The notes below the pieces were generated by a model. It saw nothing but the letters and a program-made list of their open reading frames with translations, searched no databases and was not told the origin of the DNA. Below, piece after piece: positions 45,409 to 57,490 of a DNA stretch of 64,000 nucleotides. Position 1 is the stretch's first letter. Each line of letters opens with the position of its first letter. The stretch is from assembly GCA_013397795.1 (NCBI GenBank), contig VZTJ01005701.1:327586-391585 (forward strand), in the 5' to 3' direction. The position numbers were made by a program, and so were the translations under genes. Source of the stretch: Orthonyx spaldingii. Taxonomy: Eukaryota; Chordata; Aves; Passeriformes; Orthonychidae.

Positions 45409-45626
45409 CAAAGCTAATTCCAAGTGTGCTATCCATGTTCTGTGGCATGGCCTATCAGCTCCAGATTGTTTCTGGTAGTGGGCTGTACCAGATCACATAA
45501 TTTTTACCAGAACTGCTTGAAAAAGAGCAGCAAGGTTTGCTGGTGCCTTTCACAGTTTAAAGGGAAGGAGTTTCATGGTTGTGCCGTTTCCCTGTACAGG
45601 GCTGGCTGTACCAAGTACGCAGAGAC

Positions 45627-45736
45627 TCTTGGGGACATGGTCAGTGGTGGCCCTGGCAGGGCTGGGGGGATTGTTGGGATCGATGGTCTCTGAGGGCTTT
45701 TCCAATCTCAACAATTCTGTGATTCCATGATTCTAC
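45627..45736 (+). mobile_element. CR1 LINE 3' tail
   Basis: CTTGGGGACATGGTCAGTGG, TGGCCCTGGCAGGGCTGGGG, GATCGATGGTCTCTGAGGGC and TTTTCCAATCTCAACAATTC, ending GTGATTCCATGATTC. It faces the opposite way from the tail at 45323, with about 220 bases between them. Confidence 0.9.
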
Positions 45737-48700
45737 AGTGCACACATTTTCTAAGATATAGCTCATTTTTACAGGCCTAAAACCCAAATTCCACTCATCA
45801 TGCCAGTGCCTGCAGGTGAGCAGAGCAAAGACCCCACAAGTGAGAGCTGTGCCCAGCACAGCAACCCCGGTGTGCATCACCTCTGCCTTGGACCCAACAC
45901 TGGAGAGGTTGCTCTTATTTCCTTTCATGTTTTCCTGATGGAACAAATCTCCCCTGGATTCCAGTGGAAATGGACTTCAATAATATCTTCCAAGCTCAGA
46001 CTCGTGCCGCAGGGGCAGCACTGCCAGGCAGGGTGGGGACAGGCCCTGGAGAATGCCAGGCAGGGACAGCCCACGGGCAATGCCCATGCTGGAGCAGGGA
46101 CAGCCCTGTCACAGGGACAGCCCTGTCACAGGGCACTGCAGTGCTGCCAGCACCCACAGCTTGTGTGGGAGCAGCCAGACCAGCTGGGAATGAGGCACCA
46201 GGTTGGTGTCTAGAGGAATGGCTGCTGTTGCTGGGCACCAATTAAGCCCTATTTGAGTTACTTCTTCAGTTTTCCTACATAAGACCAGCACCTATGTATA
46301 GTCCTGGCTGGAAAAACTGCACATTTACCACCTACTTTGTGCCAAGATCACAGAAGTGCCCAGGCTAATGGACAACAGAGTTAAAAGAGTCACTGGAGCA
46401 TGTTAATCAGTTAAAATGCTTTTGTGCTGTAAGAAGCCATGTGCACTGCCTGCACCTCAGTGATTCACTACACAAACCTCCATGACACCTTTTTAAGCTT
46501 CATTTTCGTTTTATTATTTAAGGACCTTCAGCATTTCATTTAGTCACCCTTTACCATGTTACAAGAAAATTATTTTTCTCTTCTCCTTTCAAAGGCCTTG
46601 ATGCAGGCTCTTTTTCTTCAGCAGAGATGATCTCAGAAGTCAGTTTTATCCTCAGCTCCCAGGGTCTAAGATGAAGAGGAGTTTTGCCAGCTGGCACAGG
46701 AACTGTGGGGTCTGCCAGGTACAGAAAACAGACACTGGCTAATTCCTGCAGGGCAGCATCAGTTACTGTGATGATTCCTGAAGCTGCTGCACCCTCGGCT
46801 CCTGCAATCCACAGCAAATGGTACCTCCCCACCACGGGGCAAAGACATCCTGTTATTCCCTGGTCATGGCAAGATGCTGCTGGCCACTGTCCTGAGCCCC
46901 TGCCCCATCCCACCCTGCTGAGCCCCTGCCCCATCCCAGGAGAGGCCATGGGCTCCCTGCCCCGGCTGGCCCTGGCACCCAGCGGTGCCCAGCAGCAGTT
47001 ACTGCTGCAGGCAGAAGCACGGCAGCTTGAAAAGGTTCATTCCATAATCATACTTCCCATCACACCAGCCCGATTAGCATAAGAAAATGGAGAAGAAATC
47101 AAAATGCAGAGAAGAATTTTCTAAGAAACAGATTTTCCCTTCCCTTAGGAATTAAAGAACAATAAAAGAGCCCGTGACAGCAGCTCTGCCTCACCCCTGC
47201 ACACCATTCCTGTGAGGTAACAGCGCTCACAGGACTCAGCGACACATTTCATCTTTTTCCTTGGCACGGGCAAATTTCTTAATAGGTTGTAAGCTCGAGC
47301 CCCAATAACAGATAAAACAGACAAACCATTTTTTTCTTTGACACCTTTCCAATTATATTTTTAAATCTTCTTTGGATTCATTACATCCTGTAATCCTGCC
47401 AATTTGCATCATTTACTGCCATGCCTTCTCCTTGGAGGCAACACTCCCTCGCACATTCACTGCTGTCAAAGGTACAGAAATCAGAAACATTCAGATCATC
47501 TCTCCAAAATGGTTTACGAGGCATTTCCTTGTCCCGTTTATTTTTGTTGTATGCAATGAAGAGTGACCAGGAAGAAACATCAATAAAATGTCATTGTACA
47601 AAAGCATCTCCACACAGTTGTAATAATTTACTCTCTGGGCTGTGTTGTACTCACACCCTGCCCCGTTATGGGAAATTACCTCTGCTTTGATGGAGGCACT
47701 CCATAAATGGGAAGCAGTAAATCAGGCACCTGAGAAGGCCATGGGCTGTACCTTGCATGGCACAGGGTGGTTAATAAAGATCACTCAGTCCTAATTGCAG
47801 ATGTCTTCTGGCCACTCCAGAACCACTGCTCTGGATATGCTGCCTGGGAGATGGTAAAATCGGGGCTTTATTTTGTCATTTTGTTTTATTTTGCCATTCA
47901 GACACAGCAATTAATGACTGCAAAGAGCTATGTTAATTTAGCATTGGTGGCTATTACCAGCCCTAACTCTTTAAGGTTAAAATGAAATTAAACATCTTAA
48001 TAGATGGGAAAGAAAAAATTTAAGTGCTATTGACAACCTGCAAGTTCCCCAATGCCAAACACAAATTATGGTCATGACCTCTTTCTCTTTTTATTAATTG
48101 GATGCTGAGCTTAAAGCACAGTCCTGGTAAACATTTCCAAAGTCACTCCAGCACCAGTCCTGAACAGGCTGTGTAGAGGTAAGAGCCAAGAAATCAAGTG
48201 GCCACAGCACCTTTGGGCTCCTTGTGGTTCATGCCAATTCCATGTTCAGTGTTTCATTGCAGCGAGGTCACAATTCATGCATTTGTTAATGTTGCTGTTA
48301 AGCAGCTGGAGTGTGGCAGGCAGTCGTAGATGAGATGAAATTCTTACTCTTTGCTTTACGATTGGAAATGGGGAAGAAAACACTTTATTCCACTCCTGTG
48401 GTTGATCCCCGTCATTTCCACCCAAAAATCACAACATATTTCTGGATGGTCCTTATACAAAGGATGGATTTTTACCCTGCATGCAAGGGAGAACCACCCC
48501 TGTCTCCAGGATTTTGAGGAAAGGCTTTCAAGTAGATGGGAATTCTCTTTTTCCCCCAATAACTTTCTGGAACAAGGGTTTTGTAGAAGCAAGGAGTTAA
48601 ACAACTTCTAATTGCCTCAAAAGTCATTAAAAAATTACAATACTTCCTTGTGCTTGTATTCACTTGCTGATTGATTTCTGCCTTATAAGATGACGAATCT

Positions 48701-48820
48701 TGATATTTTAAAAAGAATACTCATAAGAGTTAAGATGATGAATCACAGAAGCTGAATTTTATGGTTCTAAAATACCTGTCCAAGGGCAACACTCACCCAT
48801 AACCACTGAAAGAACATTTA
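45737..48820. other. 3.1 kb of unique sequence
   Basis: No gene was recognised. A 17-bp tandem duplication at 46095-46133 is listed separately. Bases 47100-48300 are largely AT-rich and non-repetitive. Confidence 0.5.
46095..46133. repeat. 17-bp tandem repeat, 2.3 copies
   Basis: The unit CAGGGACAGCCCTGTCA occurs identically at 46095-46111 and 46112-46128, followed by a partial third copy. The unit is itself partly self-complementary (ACAGGG/CCCTGT), so each copy could form a small hairpin. Confidence 0.88.
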
Positions 48821-48958
48821 AAATCACAGAGTGGTTTGGCTTGGGAGGAACCTTAAAGATCATCCAGTGCCACCCCTGCCATGGGCAGGGACACCTTCCA
48901 CTGTCCCAGGCTGCTCCAAGCCCCAATGTCCAGCCTGGCCTTGGACACTCCAGGCATA
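48821..48958 (-). mobile_element. CR1 LINE fragment, 3' end
   Basis: AAATCACAGAGTGGTTTGGC, TTGGGAGGAACCTTAAAGAT, CATCCAGTGCCACCCCTGCC, GGGACACCTTCCACTGTCCC and AGGCTGCTCCAAGCCCC give about 138 bases of inverted CR1. It is the last recognisable CR1 copy before a 12.8 kb interval without any. Confidence 0.92.
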
Positions 48959-49089
48959 GGGGTGGATGGCAGGGTGTTCTAACACACCCCTCCTGGGAGA
49001 GTGCGAGGAGATTTCTCCCTGGAGTGGGGACACCCCTCAAGGTCACTCCTCGAGGCTTAGCAAAAGAGATTTACCCTAAGACATTGGTG

Positions 49090-49350
49090 TAACTTCAATA
49101 TCTACTTGATAATTATTAACCAGCCTCTGAAATTACTGATTTAATAAGTAGTGCACTATAATTGTAGTTATAACTACCTGTATTGTGTAGCAGATAATTC
49201 TGATTAAGGTCCCTTATTCTAATCATTATAATCATCAATTCAAATAACTAATTCATTTTACATATATTATCTGGTTTGCCATCCTTAATCCTGCAGGACA
49301 GGTTTGTAGAGAAGTTCAATTACACTTGTATAATCCTTTGAATAAACCAT
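49090..49350. promoter_or_regulatory. Possible conserved non-coding element
   Basis: AT-rich, non-repetitive, with TAAT cores (GATAATTATTAACC near 49109, CTAATCATTATAATCATC near 49220). A perfect 14-bp palindrome (GTAGTTATAACTAC) lies at 49164-49177. Assignment is by composition only. Confidence 0.2.
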
Positions 49351-50010
49351 TGACCAAGCCTGGGACTAGAATTAGATCCAGCCAGACCCATATTCCTCTC
49401 TGAGAAGGAGTTTAGGAAGCAGGGGGTTCCTTTCTGCACCTGGGGGCTAAACGGGAGAGCATCTCTGACAAACTTGGGATGAAGTCTCTATTCTTCCCTG
49501 GATAGTGCTGCTCAAGTCCAGCACCAGAGACCTCTCAAGCCCAGCTTTGCCCCTCTCACGGAGGTGAAAACAGCCCCCAGCCTGGCTGCATCCATCCCTC
49601 CTGTGACCCAAAACCTGGCTACTTGTACTTTTAGAGAAGAAACATCCCCACAGAAAAAAATACACTTCTGCTCGAAACTATGAGAGCCAAAGTGGTTATT
49701 TCTTTCACAAAATGAAGGCAAAACCTGAGTTTGTTTTCCTCCCCTGAGGGCAGCGCAGGTCGGGAGTCTGCACAGGCTGGTGAGCTGCAGCCGACACCTC
49801 AGGCTCTGCAGCGTCAAAAAGGCTTCCCAAAAATACTCCTTGTTCCCTGCAGCAGTGAGCCTCAGGAGAGATCAGGCAGGCAGTTTCCTTCCTGCAGCCA
49901 GGGTTTCTCCTGGACTTTCTGGGAAAGGCAGCTTGAGACAGGCTGTGTTTGTAAGGGCAAGGTGTGCTGGGGCAGAGACCCTGGTAACTCTGCCCTGCAG
50001 GTGCATGAAC

Positions 50011-50120
50011 ACAGCCCCAGCCTGCCTGTGAGCATCCCTCGGGACAGCACGGCCTCCTCAGGCCACACAGCCCCAGCCTGCCTGTGAGCATCCCTCGGGA
50101 CAGCACGGCCCCCTCAGGCC
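50011..50120. repeat. 56-bp tandem duplication, 2 copies
   Basis: The block starting ACAGCCCCAGCCTGCCTGTG at 50011 is repeated from 50067 with a single internal T-to-C difference (GGCCTCCTCA versus GGCCCCCTCA). Such high identity indicates a recent duplication, probably variable in copy number between individuals. Confidence 0.95.
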
Positions 50121-50206
50121 TCTCCAGCACCATCGTCCTCCTGCACCTGTCCCCAGTGTCCCAGCCCAGACCCTGCCCGTTGTGTACCCTATGTAGTGAT
50201 GGAAAG

Positions 50207-50296
50207 ATGGAGCAGAATCACCTCCCTGGGACAGGGATGGAGCAGAACCACCTCCCCCAGACAGGGCTGGAGCAGGGGGATGTTCCTGGGACCAGG
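50207..50296. repeat. 30-bp minisatellite, about 3 copies
   Basis: Units beginning ATGGAGCAGAATCACCTCCC (50207), ATGGAGCAGAACCACCTCCC (50237) and CTGGAGCAGGGGGATGTTCC (50267) show progressive divergence. The array lies about 90 bases beyond the 56-bp duplication. Confidence 0.88.
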
Positions 50297-51288
50297 TCAG
50301 AACACACATTGTGGCAGAGCAGACAGGGTGACCAACAGGCAACAGAGGTCATTGTCACAAGCAGCTCAGCCAGCACCGCCAGTCAATAAACAGCGCCCAA
50401 CTCCCCAAACTGAAGAACAGCCACAGAAGTACAGCCTTGGGGACACCTCATTTTTAATCATCCGAGTTCCTTCCCATCTCTCCCTTTGCCTCATTCCAGC
50501 AGCCAGGCGCTTCTGCTGTTCCTGGGAGCCATTGTTCCAGTGAGCACACAGCCGCCTTCCCTCATCCTCCCGAGTGGGGAACGGGAAATGTAGATAATTA
50601 TAGGAAAAGGTTTTCAAACACACGGTTCCTAACTGACACATGCTCAGCTCTTGATGTGTTCTGTGCCTGTTCTCATTAAATTTTATACACAGCAAACCCG
50701 AACAAAAAGCTTGTGCAGTGTTAGGGAACAATGATTCCTTTTTGCCACTAAAGAGGAGATTTATGGGGAAAAATCACTTAAATCTGACAGTCACTGACAT
50801 CAGTTCTTAGTTCATGGAAAGTGAGTGGGACCTGATGGATCCTCTTCTTTTCATCAGGAAGCAGCTGTTTTTCTTGTCTTGGCTGAGAGTGGGAAGTGAA
50901 TAATGAGCATGTTGCTGATTAAAAAAACCCTTACCTTCAACTTTAGCCAAAATTTTTTGCACTTATGACATGAATCATTAAAAAAATTCTGATTACACAC
51001 CCCAAAACATTTAATTAAAGAACAATTTTTCAAGCACCTTGTCTGAAAAAAAAGAAATCTCTTCTGTGAGTGCAGCGGCCACAGCAGGGAGGCACAAAAG
51101 AGGCTGATTTTGAAAAGGCACCCAAGGGAGGTGAAACCTCCACCCTGGCACATCCCCACCAGGCAGGATGGAGCGGTGCCTACACACAGCCCCAGGGTGT
51201 TTGTCCGAAGAGCCCTTGCTCGTGTTTCACACCGGGGATGCAGCGTCCTCCACCCTCAACCTTCGGCACAATGCAGGGGCAGCCTGAG

Positions 51289-51350
51289 GGACAGGGCTCT
51301 GAGCGAGGACGGACAGGGTTCTGAGCGAGGAAGGACAGGGCTCTGAGCCC
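51289..51350. repeat. 22-bp minisatellite, 2.8 copies
   Basis: The unit GGACAGGGCTCTGAGCGAGG starts at 51289, 51311 and 51333, with one substitution in the second copy and a truncated third. Confidence 0.92.
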
Positions 51351-54300
51351 GGGAATTGCCTCTAACCACCCTTGTCCTGCAGAACAGAGCACCAGCGGAT
51401 TGCATTCCCCATCCCACCTCGGTGAGCAGCACCGTGCAGCTTCCTGGGGCTGAGAGCTTTGTTTCACCTCCTCCTGAAGCTCTGCTGAGAGCCCCGAGAG
51501 GAGCAGGCAGCCGCAGACAACAGCTCTGCCCCTGCACCACCCTCTCCTCCCCAGTCGGTGGGGAGCAGACATGGACCTGCTGCTTTCGAGTGATCCCTCC
51601 AGCCTGGTCCCAATTAAATAAAGGTCAGCTCCAGAGGCCAGACAGGTGGAGGTTGGATGGGGAGACAAATGAAAGCACGCTGTTTTCAGCACAGCCATTC
51701 CTCCCCATTTATTTCTGGCTGGTTTCTGAGCAATTTACTCAGAGCATGGACAGAAAGACAGCCAGGTCCAAATGGAACTGTTGGAACAGCAGCAGGAGAG
51801 GCTGATGCTGCTGGGTTGGGCTTTCCGACTGCATTCCTAGAAATGTTTTTTTGCAGGGGGAGTTCCATTTCTTTCCTATTATAATGACAAAATTGGCCAG
51901 ATGAGTTGGATTTTTGTTAAATGATGTAACAAAAATAAATTTCTCCACTGTATTCCTGCATACATTTATTTGGTAGGAACTCAAAACAGCACCCCAGTTT
52001 TATAGGTGAAAACCACCTAAAGCTCCACTTTGGAAAGGTTGTGTTCAGGGTGGCCACTCCAGATTTCTAGGATCCCATGGAGTATGAGCATTACCTTGGA
52101 AAGTCAAATCCAACCCCTGCCTGTAGAAAGAGAGCAGGGAGGAAGGAAGATGTCACTCGTGGTCCTGAATCCACTCTCCAGAATTCCCACAGAGCACACA
52201 CCAAGACATGGGAGATCTCCTGCCCCTCCTGCCCCAGGACAGGCCCTTCTGCCTGGGAGGAGTCTCTGTTCCCATTACCTCGAGAGCAGAGCTCCAAGCA
52301 CCACCAGCAACAGGGCGATAATTGGTATTTTCCTTCGGTTTTACATGAGAAGCTTTTCAATAATTTTGTGCAGTATTTCAGCTCAACCAGGAGAGGGAAT
52401 GTACAATTTATTTTGTTACTTGATAGAATTAGTTGTTCTTAGCTTGCTGTGCCAGTATAAACCATGAATGCAATATTTTCTAGTGTCCTTTTTCCATGAG
52501 AGTAGTAAATTTAATTTGAAATTCTGTATGCACAAGTAGTGCACTGGCTGAAGGCAAGCTGTAGAACAGATGACAAAGGTTATTACATTTTTTAAATTAT
52601 ACTTTAAAGATGTTTAATAGCTGTGGAGAAAGGACTTTTATGAAAATGGAAATTGGCAGATTAAAGAATGAGTTTCACGAAGCTGTTTTAAAAACACATG
52701 AAGTTAGTTTTCCTATCAGCCCTTAAAGGGCCAAGGTCTGGTTCTCTAGACCAAAATCCTAATTTGGACTGGGATTTCACTGAATTTACCATCATATTCT
52801 ATAAATTCATTTCAAACACAGATATAAGACATACAGTGATTACTAATGGTCAGCAATTCTCCAATACAGCTTTAAGAGTTCTTTTTCTTGTCACCAACCT
52901 TAAAATTTAAGTTGCGTTCAAAGCATGGGTGATGTTTTTCTGACTGTTCAACCTAGAATTTCGGCTTCTCAGAGCTAACTCTGCCTCGGTCTCGATACAG
53001 TGATGTAAACAGGCAAAACCACCTCCACACTGGGAATTTACAGCCTGATCATCCAGTCCTCAATGAGTGGGAGCTTTCTGCAAGTATGAACACGAGTAGG
53101 ACTGAGCCTGGGGGAGTTGCTGTATATAAAATAGAGCCCTCCCACTCCTCCTTAGGCTTCTGCTGCTCCTGAAAAGAACAAATTGAAGCAAAAGGTGATG
53201 TTTGCTGCTGAAGTCGGCAGGTGCAACTGAAAACACAAAGGAATAAAATGTGATTCGGGAGGCAACTTGCTGGTTCTCACCTTATTTTCAAAACACTTCA
53301 CTCTCACATTTGAAAATAAATGATAACAGGGAATAAATGCCCAGAGAAACTCTCAGCTTCCCACACAGAGGTGATCCAGTGCCACACACCCTGCCAGGGC
53401 GCAGTGCCCGGCACCAGCTCCAGCCGCAAGCCCTGCATTCAGACCTGAGCCCACCACAAACCTCCCCTTCACCCCTGCCCTCAGACTGGGCTTTGTCCTT
53501 CGGCACGGTCAGTCTGACACCCAGAATTATAGGTGTCACCAACTTAGAGCCTGTGAGAGAAGAAATGTATAAGTTTAGGGCAGAGCATCTGGGGTCCCCT
53601 GGCCGTTAGAAACTGCTCTGGTTTCTGTAAAGGCTCCTGGTGTTTAATTGTGCAAATGACTGGAATGATTACATGTTTTGTAGCATACCAGTACCTGCTC
53701 AACATCCCCAGCCCTTTGGAGCAAGATGACTCCTGGGAAGGACAAGATGAAATGGGCACCTCTGAGATCTCTGTCCTGGCCTCCCCAAGTTCACAAAGCA
53801 CCCCAGGGACCGTGTCCTCTCTTCTTGGGATAAGCAGTGGGCAAAGTTGAAAGTTTCAATCTAACCTCCAACAACTGTCTTACCCTCCTCAAATTGAAAA
53901 ACTTTTAAATTTCAAGAGGATGGGATCCCAAGGAAAGCACTTCTTCAGTCTGGAAAGCCACCCTAACTAGCTGAACCTAAAGAACATGTGCATCCCACAT
54001 AATCTGTAACCTTATAAATTGTCTGTTGGAATTTACATAAATTTCCATTTTCTTCACCAACTTTATAGTACACGTTAAGCTTAAATTATAGTTTCTTTTC
54101 TAGCATTGTCTGAGCCAAATGCTGCTATCAATTGATTCATATAATTACCACTTTCCTCTCTAATTATTTGTGGGAGTAAGGTACAGCGGGAAGGGTACTT
54201 TTAAGTGATAATGCAAAACATTTCCTACTTGTCTGCACCTAATTCATAAAAAGGTCATGCGAAGGTTTTACAACCAAACTCAATTAAGGATTAAAATTCA

Positions 54301-57300
54301 CACAAATAGCTCTTCTAAGCGAATCCACTGATGTTTCCATCTTTAACATCCAGAAATCCCTTTGCACCAGGTTGGAGACAGCTCTGCCGGCATTGGCTGA
54401 AGGAGAAGGTGTCCCTTTGCTCTCGGTCCTGCAGTGGCCACGGCCAGAACCTTGTCCCCTCACAGGGACTGCTCCTCCCCACACACAGGAAGGCTCTGGG
54501 GGGTTTCATCACCCTGACCCCCATGGAAACCAAGCTCAGAGGAAGAGGTGTTGAGCTGGTGTCCAATCCAACCCTGTCCAGCCTGGCACCTCAGCCTGCC
54601 ATGGGCTGCTTCTCCTCTCTGCAAACATTTCCAGCAATGTCAGAAGCAAAGTTGCCCAAAGTTACAGCCAGCTGTGAGTTATGTTGGTGAGAAGAGGTAC
54701 AAGCAACTAATTATTTTAAAATTAGCTTGTTAAAGATCCAAAAATCCCTGATCAAGAAAGGAAATTTTCAGCTACAAGGAATACAAGACAATGCTATCTT
54801 CTAATACTGATTATTTTCCAATTTCTATAGGTAAGAAAAGCTTCAGACATCACCACAAAATCCCTAGCAGGAAAGACTTTGAAGGAAGATCAGGTCCAGC
54901 TTGCTTGAATTTCAAACCTGTTAAAGACCTGGCAAGAAAAACCATTTAAAAAAAAGTATTTTTGATATATTTTACAGTCCCAGACAGACGTCAGTGGTGC
55001 AACAGTCCCAGAATCAAACCAGCATTTCAGATGGTCCAGCCAAATGACCCAAATCAGTTGGCATCAAACTTGGACAGCCTGTGCAATGCTGCTACATAAT
55101 TAAATTCAAAGTGCTAAAAAGGTAAAAATACACTTAATACTGATCAGCACCACTTTTGAGGTTAAACAGCCCTGATTACATTTGATATTCTATGTCTGGA
55201 TGGGAAAAAAACTGCAAAACTGGCATATACTTCATTTTATTATGAAATTGCTTTGGATGAGGATCTTTATAAATGAGATCCCCAAAAAATAGGTTTTGGC
55301 AGTGAGTATGATTGAGGGAGAGGAAGATTATTACCAAGGTTCCCAGTGCCCCAGGTCTGATGCTATTTGAGGTTTCCATTAAGAGCCTGAGAGTGGAAAC
55401 GGGCACTGACAGAGCTCCCTCAGAGCAGGAGGGGACACCGAGGGGACACAGCCACCCTCCAGCCCCCCGGGTGCCAGAGCACCACTGCCCACAGCCCCTT
55501 GGTGGTGGTGTTGCAGTAACAGCTCGGAGCTGTGCATGGAGGTTTTCCCTGGACAGCAGTCATTTGGTTCCTGTGGCTGGTTTGCTTTGTGCATCAGCCA
55601 GCTGAGGCTGGGCACAGAGGAGATATACTGCAGCAAGAGATAATACTTGTCTGCTTGGATCACCTTCAAAAGTTGAAGTTAAAAAAAAACCCAACTCTAT
55701 AAACTTGGATTTGAATTCACATTTATTCATCTCATTTTTTAATATGAATATTTTTCTCTGGTGTATTACAAAAAGCCTCCTTACACATATCTTATTTCAC
55801 AGTCCCCTAAAATTCCCGTGCATCCTGAACAGAAGTTCTGACTTGCTTTAATCCTTCAAAATAAAACAGAATTTAAGATGGTCTGAAACGCTTAGCCAAG
55901 TCTGCTGAAAAGGATAACACAACGTTTTTGTGAGACCTTACGAGAGCATCAGCACAGAAATGGCAGATGTTTGTTGTTGCTGGCTTTCTCTCAAGTGTGA
56001 CAGTGGACTCCCGAGCCAACCAGTAAGAAGATACATCCGATGTTGTGTATTTCTTTTAGTCTGTCTACTGACAAAGGGGGTTTTTTAGTCAAGTATCCAC
56101 GTCATCTTAGCCCTGACAAGTTACTCCCATCAGTCCCTGTTTCCTGCCTCCTGTAAAGCCAGAAAATGCAGATCTTTTACAAACATTGCCAGAACACGCT
56201 GAAGCCTGAGAACCCCTGGTGTTTCAGAGTGAACTCACATCTCACCTCCACACAAGTCCCAGAGTGGGCTGGTTATTGAGGACTGCAGGTCACAGGTCTG
56301 GAGTGCTCAGCAGACTGAACAGGTTGTCTCCCCTGTCTGTTGTTGACTTCACAGAGGTCGAAGACAACAAACCTCCTAAAATCCTCCGGGACACCTGGGC
56401 TGGCTATTCTTGATCACCCCCTGCCTACCTCATCCTCCATTAATCAGCAGGAGGGGGAGATGGTCACAGTCTGACCATGCTTGGTCTGTGCAGTGTTCCT
56501 CAAGTGATAAATTATTGCTGAGCTCATACCCAACACCTCCAAGTTGCAGAAGGTGGATTCAGATGCTGTCCCCCATTAATGACACAGTTTGTTCCGTCCA
56601 GGACTTGTTGGACGCAGTTTCTCACCCCAGCATTTCACCAGGTATCAGCTTTTCATTTCCTCCAGAATCACTCCTGGCTACTATAGCCCAGGCTCAGGGA
56701 ACACAAGAAGCATGCAATTAAATTCTCATTGGTGGCCTTGTTCCAACTCCTGCCTCTAATTTATTACCACCCTGGAGTCCTGCACAGTTCGCTCTCCGGA
56801 CGCCCACCTTCTGCCTGTCCCTCCGGTTTATGGGGGAGCAGCAGCTGCCCAAAGCCTCCCCTATTGCTCTGCCATCTGCTCAGAAAAATGTGGTCTGCAA
56901 ACATGGGACTAACACTCCATGCCTTTGTTTCAAGTTTCGCAGGGAAACAATCAGGTTATTTCCAAGCCTAAATAATGGATTTGAATTTAAGTCTGATATA
57001 GATGCAAGGTTGGCCAGCTCTCGTGGAGTGTTGTTCTACCCTGCTACAGAGAGATTTCAGCTCTGAAGTCCCCTAAGCACATCTCAAGGCAATGGAGACA
57101 GGATGAGACCCTGGTACCATGCCCCAGAATGGGATGAGCACCCTGTGCATTTCCTTGCTCATGCAGAACCCACACAGATTTGTCCACACACAGAAGAGTC
57201 ATCCCAGACTCATTTGAAGGCAATCGCTAAAAGAGGGGAACTCAGGCCATGCAACCACAAGCCCATAGCAAAGGATTTTATCCCCCATGATTAGAATGAG

Positions 57301-57460
57301 CAAACTGGACACAATCAGAGCCCTCAGGCACAGCAGTTTCACTGAAATCCAGCCAGACCCTGTGGGATGGCAGCCCCAGAGCAGCACCAAGGCCACAGCA
57401 GCCCCGCACCCAGTGATGCTCCTGGGACCCACCCAGGTGTTTGGGCCCCAGCACAGCTGG

Positions 57461-57490
57461 GAGTCTGCTTGCTGGGAGTCTGCTTGCTGC
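57461..57490. repeat. 15-bp tandem duplication
   Basis: GAGTCTGCTTGCTGG (57461-57475) is followed directly by GAGTCTGCTTGCTGC (57476-57490). Confidence 0.9.

Noticed and set aside
51180..51698. 172-codon reverse-strand open frame
   Set aside because: It crosses the 22-bp minisatellite and is GC-rich; no domain content.
53650..53850. 66-codon frame with a protein-like, serine- and acid-rich composition
   Set aside because: An acceptor-like TTTTGTAG precedes it, but no donor follows, the upstream frame is closed and no family is recognised.
56219..57066. Chain of consecutive short forward open frames that might be a decayed gene
   Set aside because: The frames do not join into a recognisable protein, no poly-A tract or repeat boundary marks a processed copy, and GC content alone could explain them.
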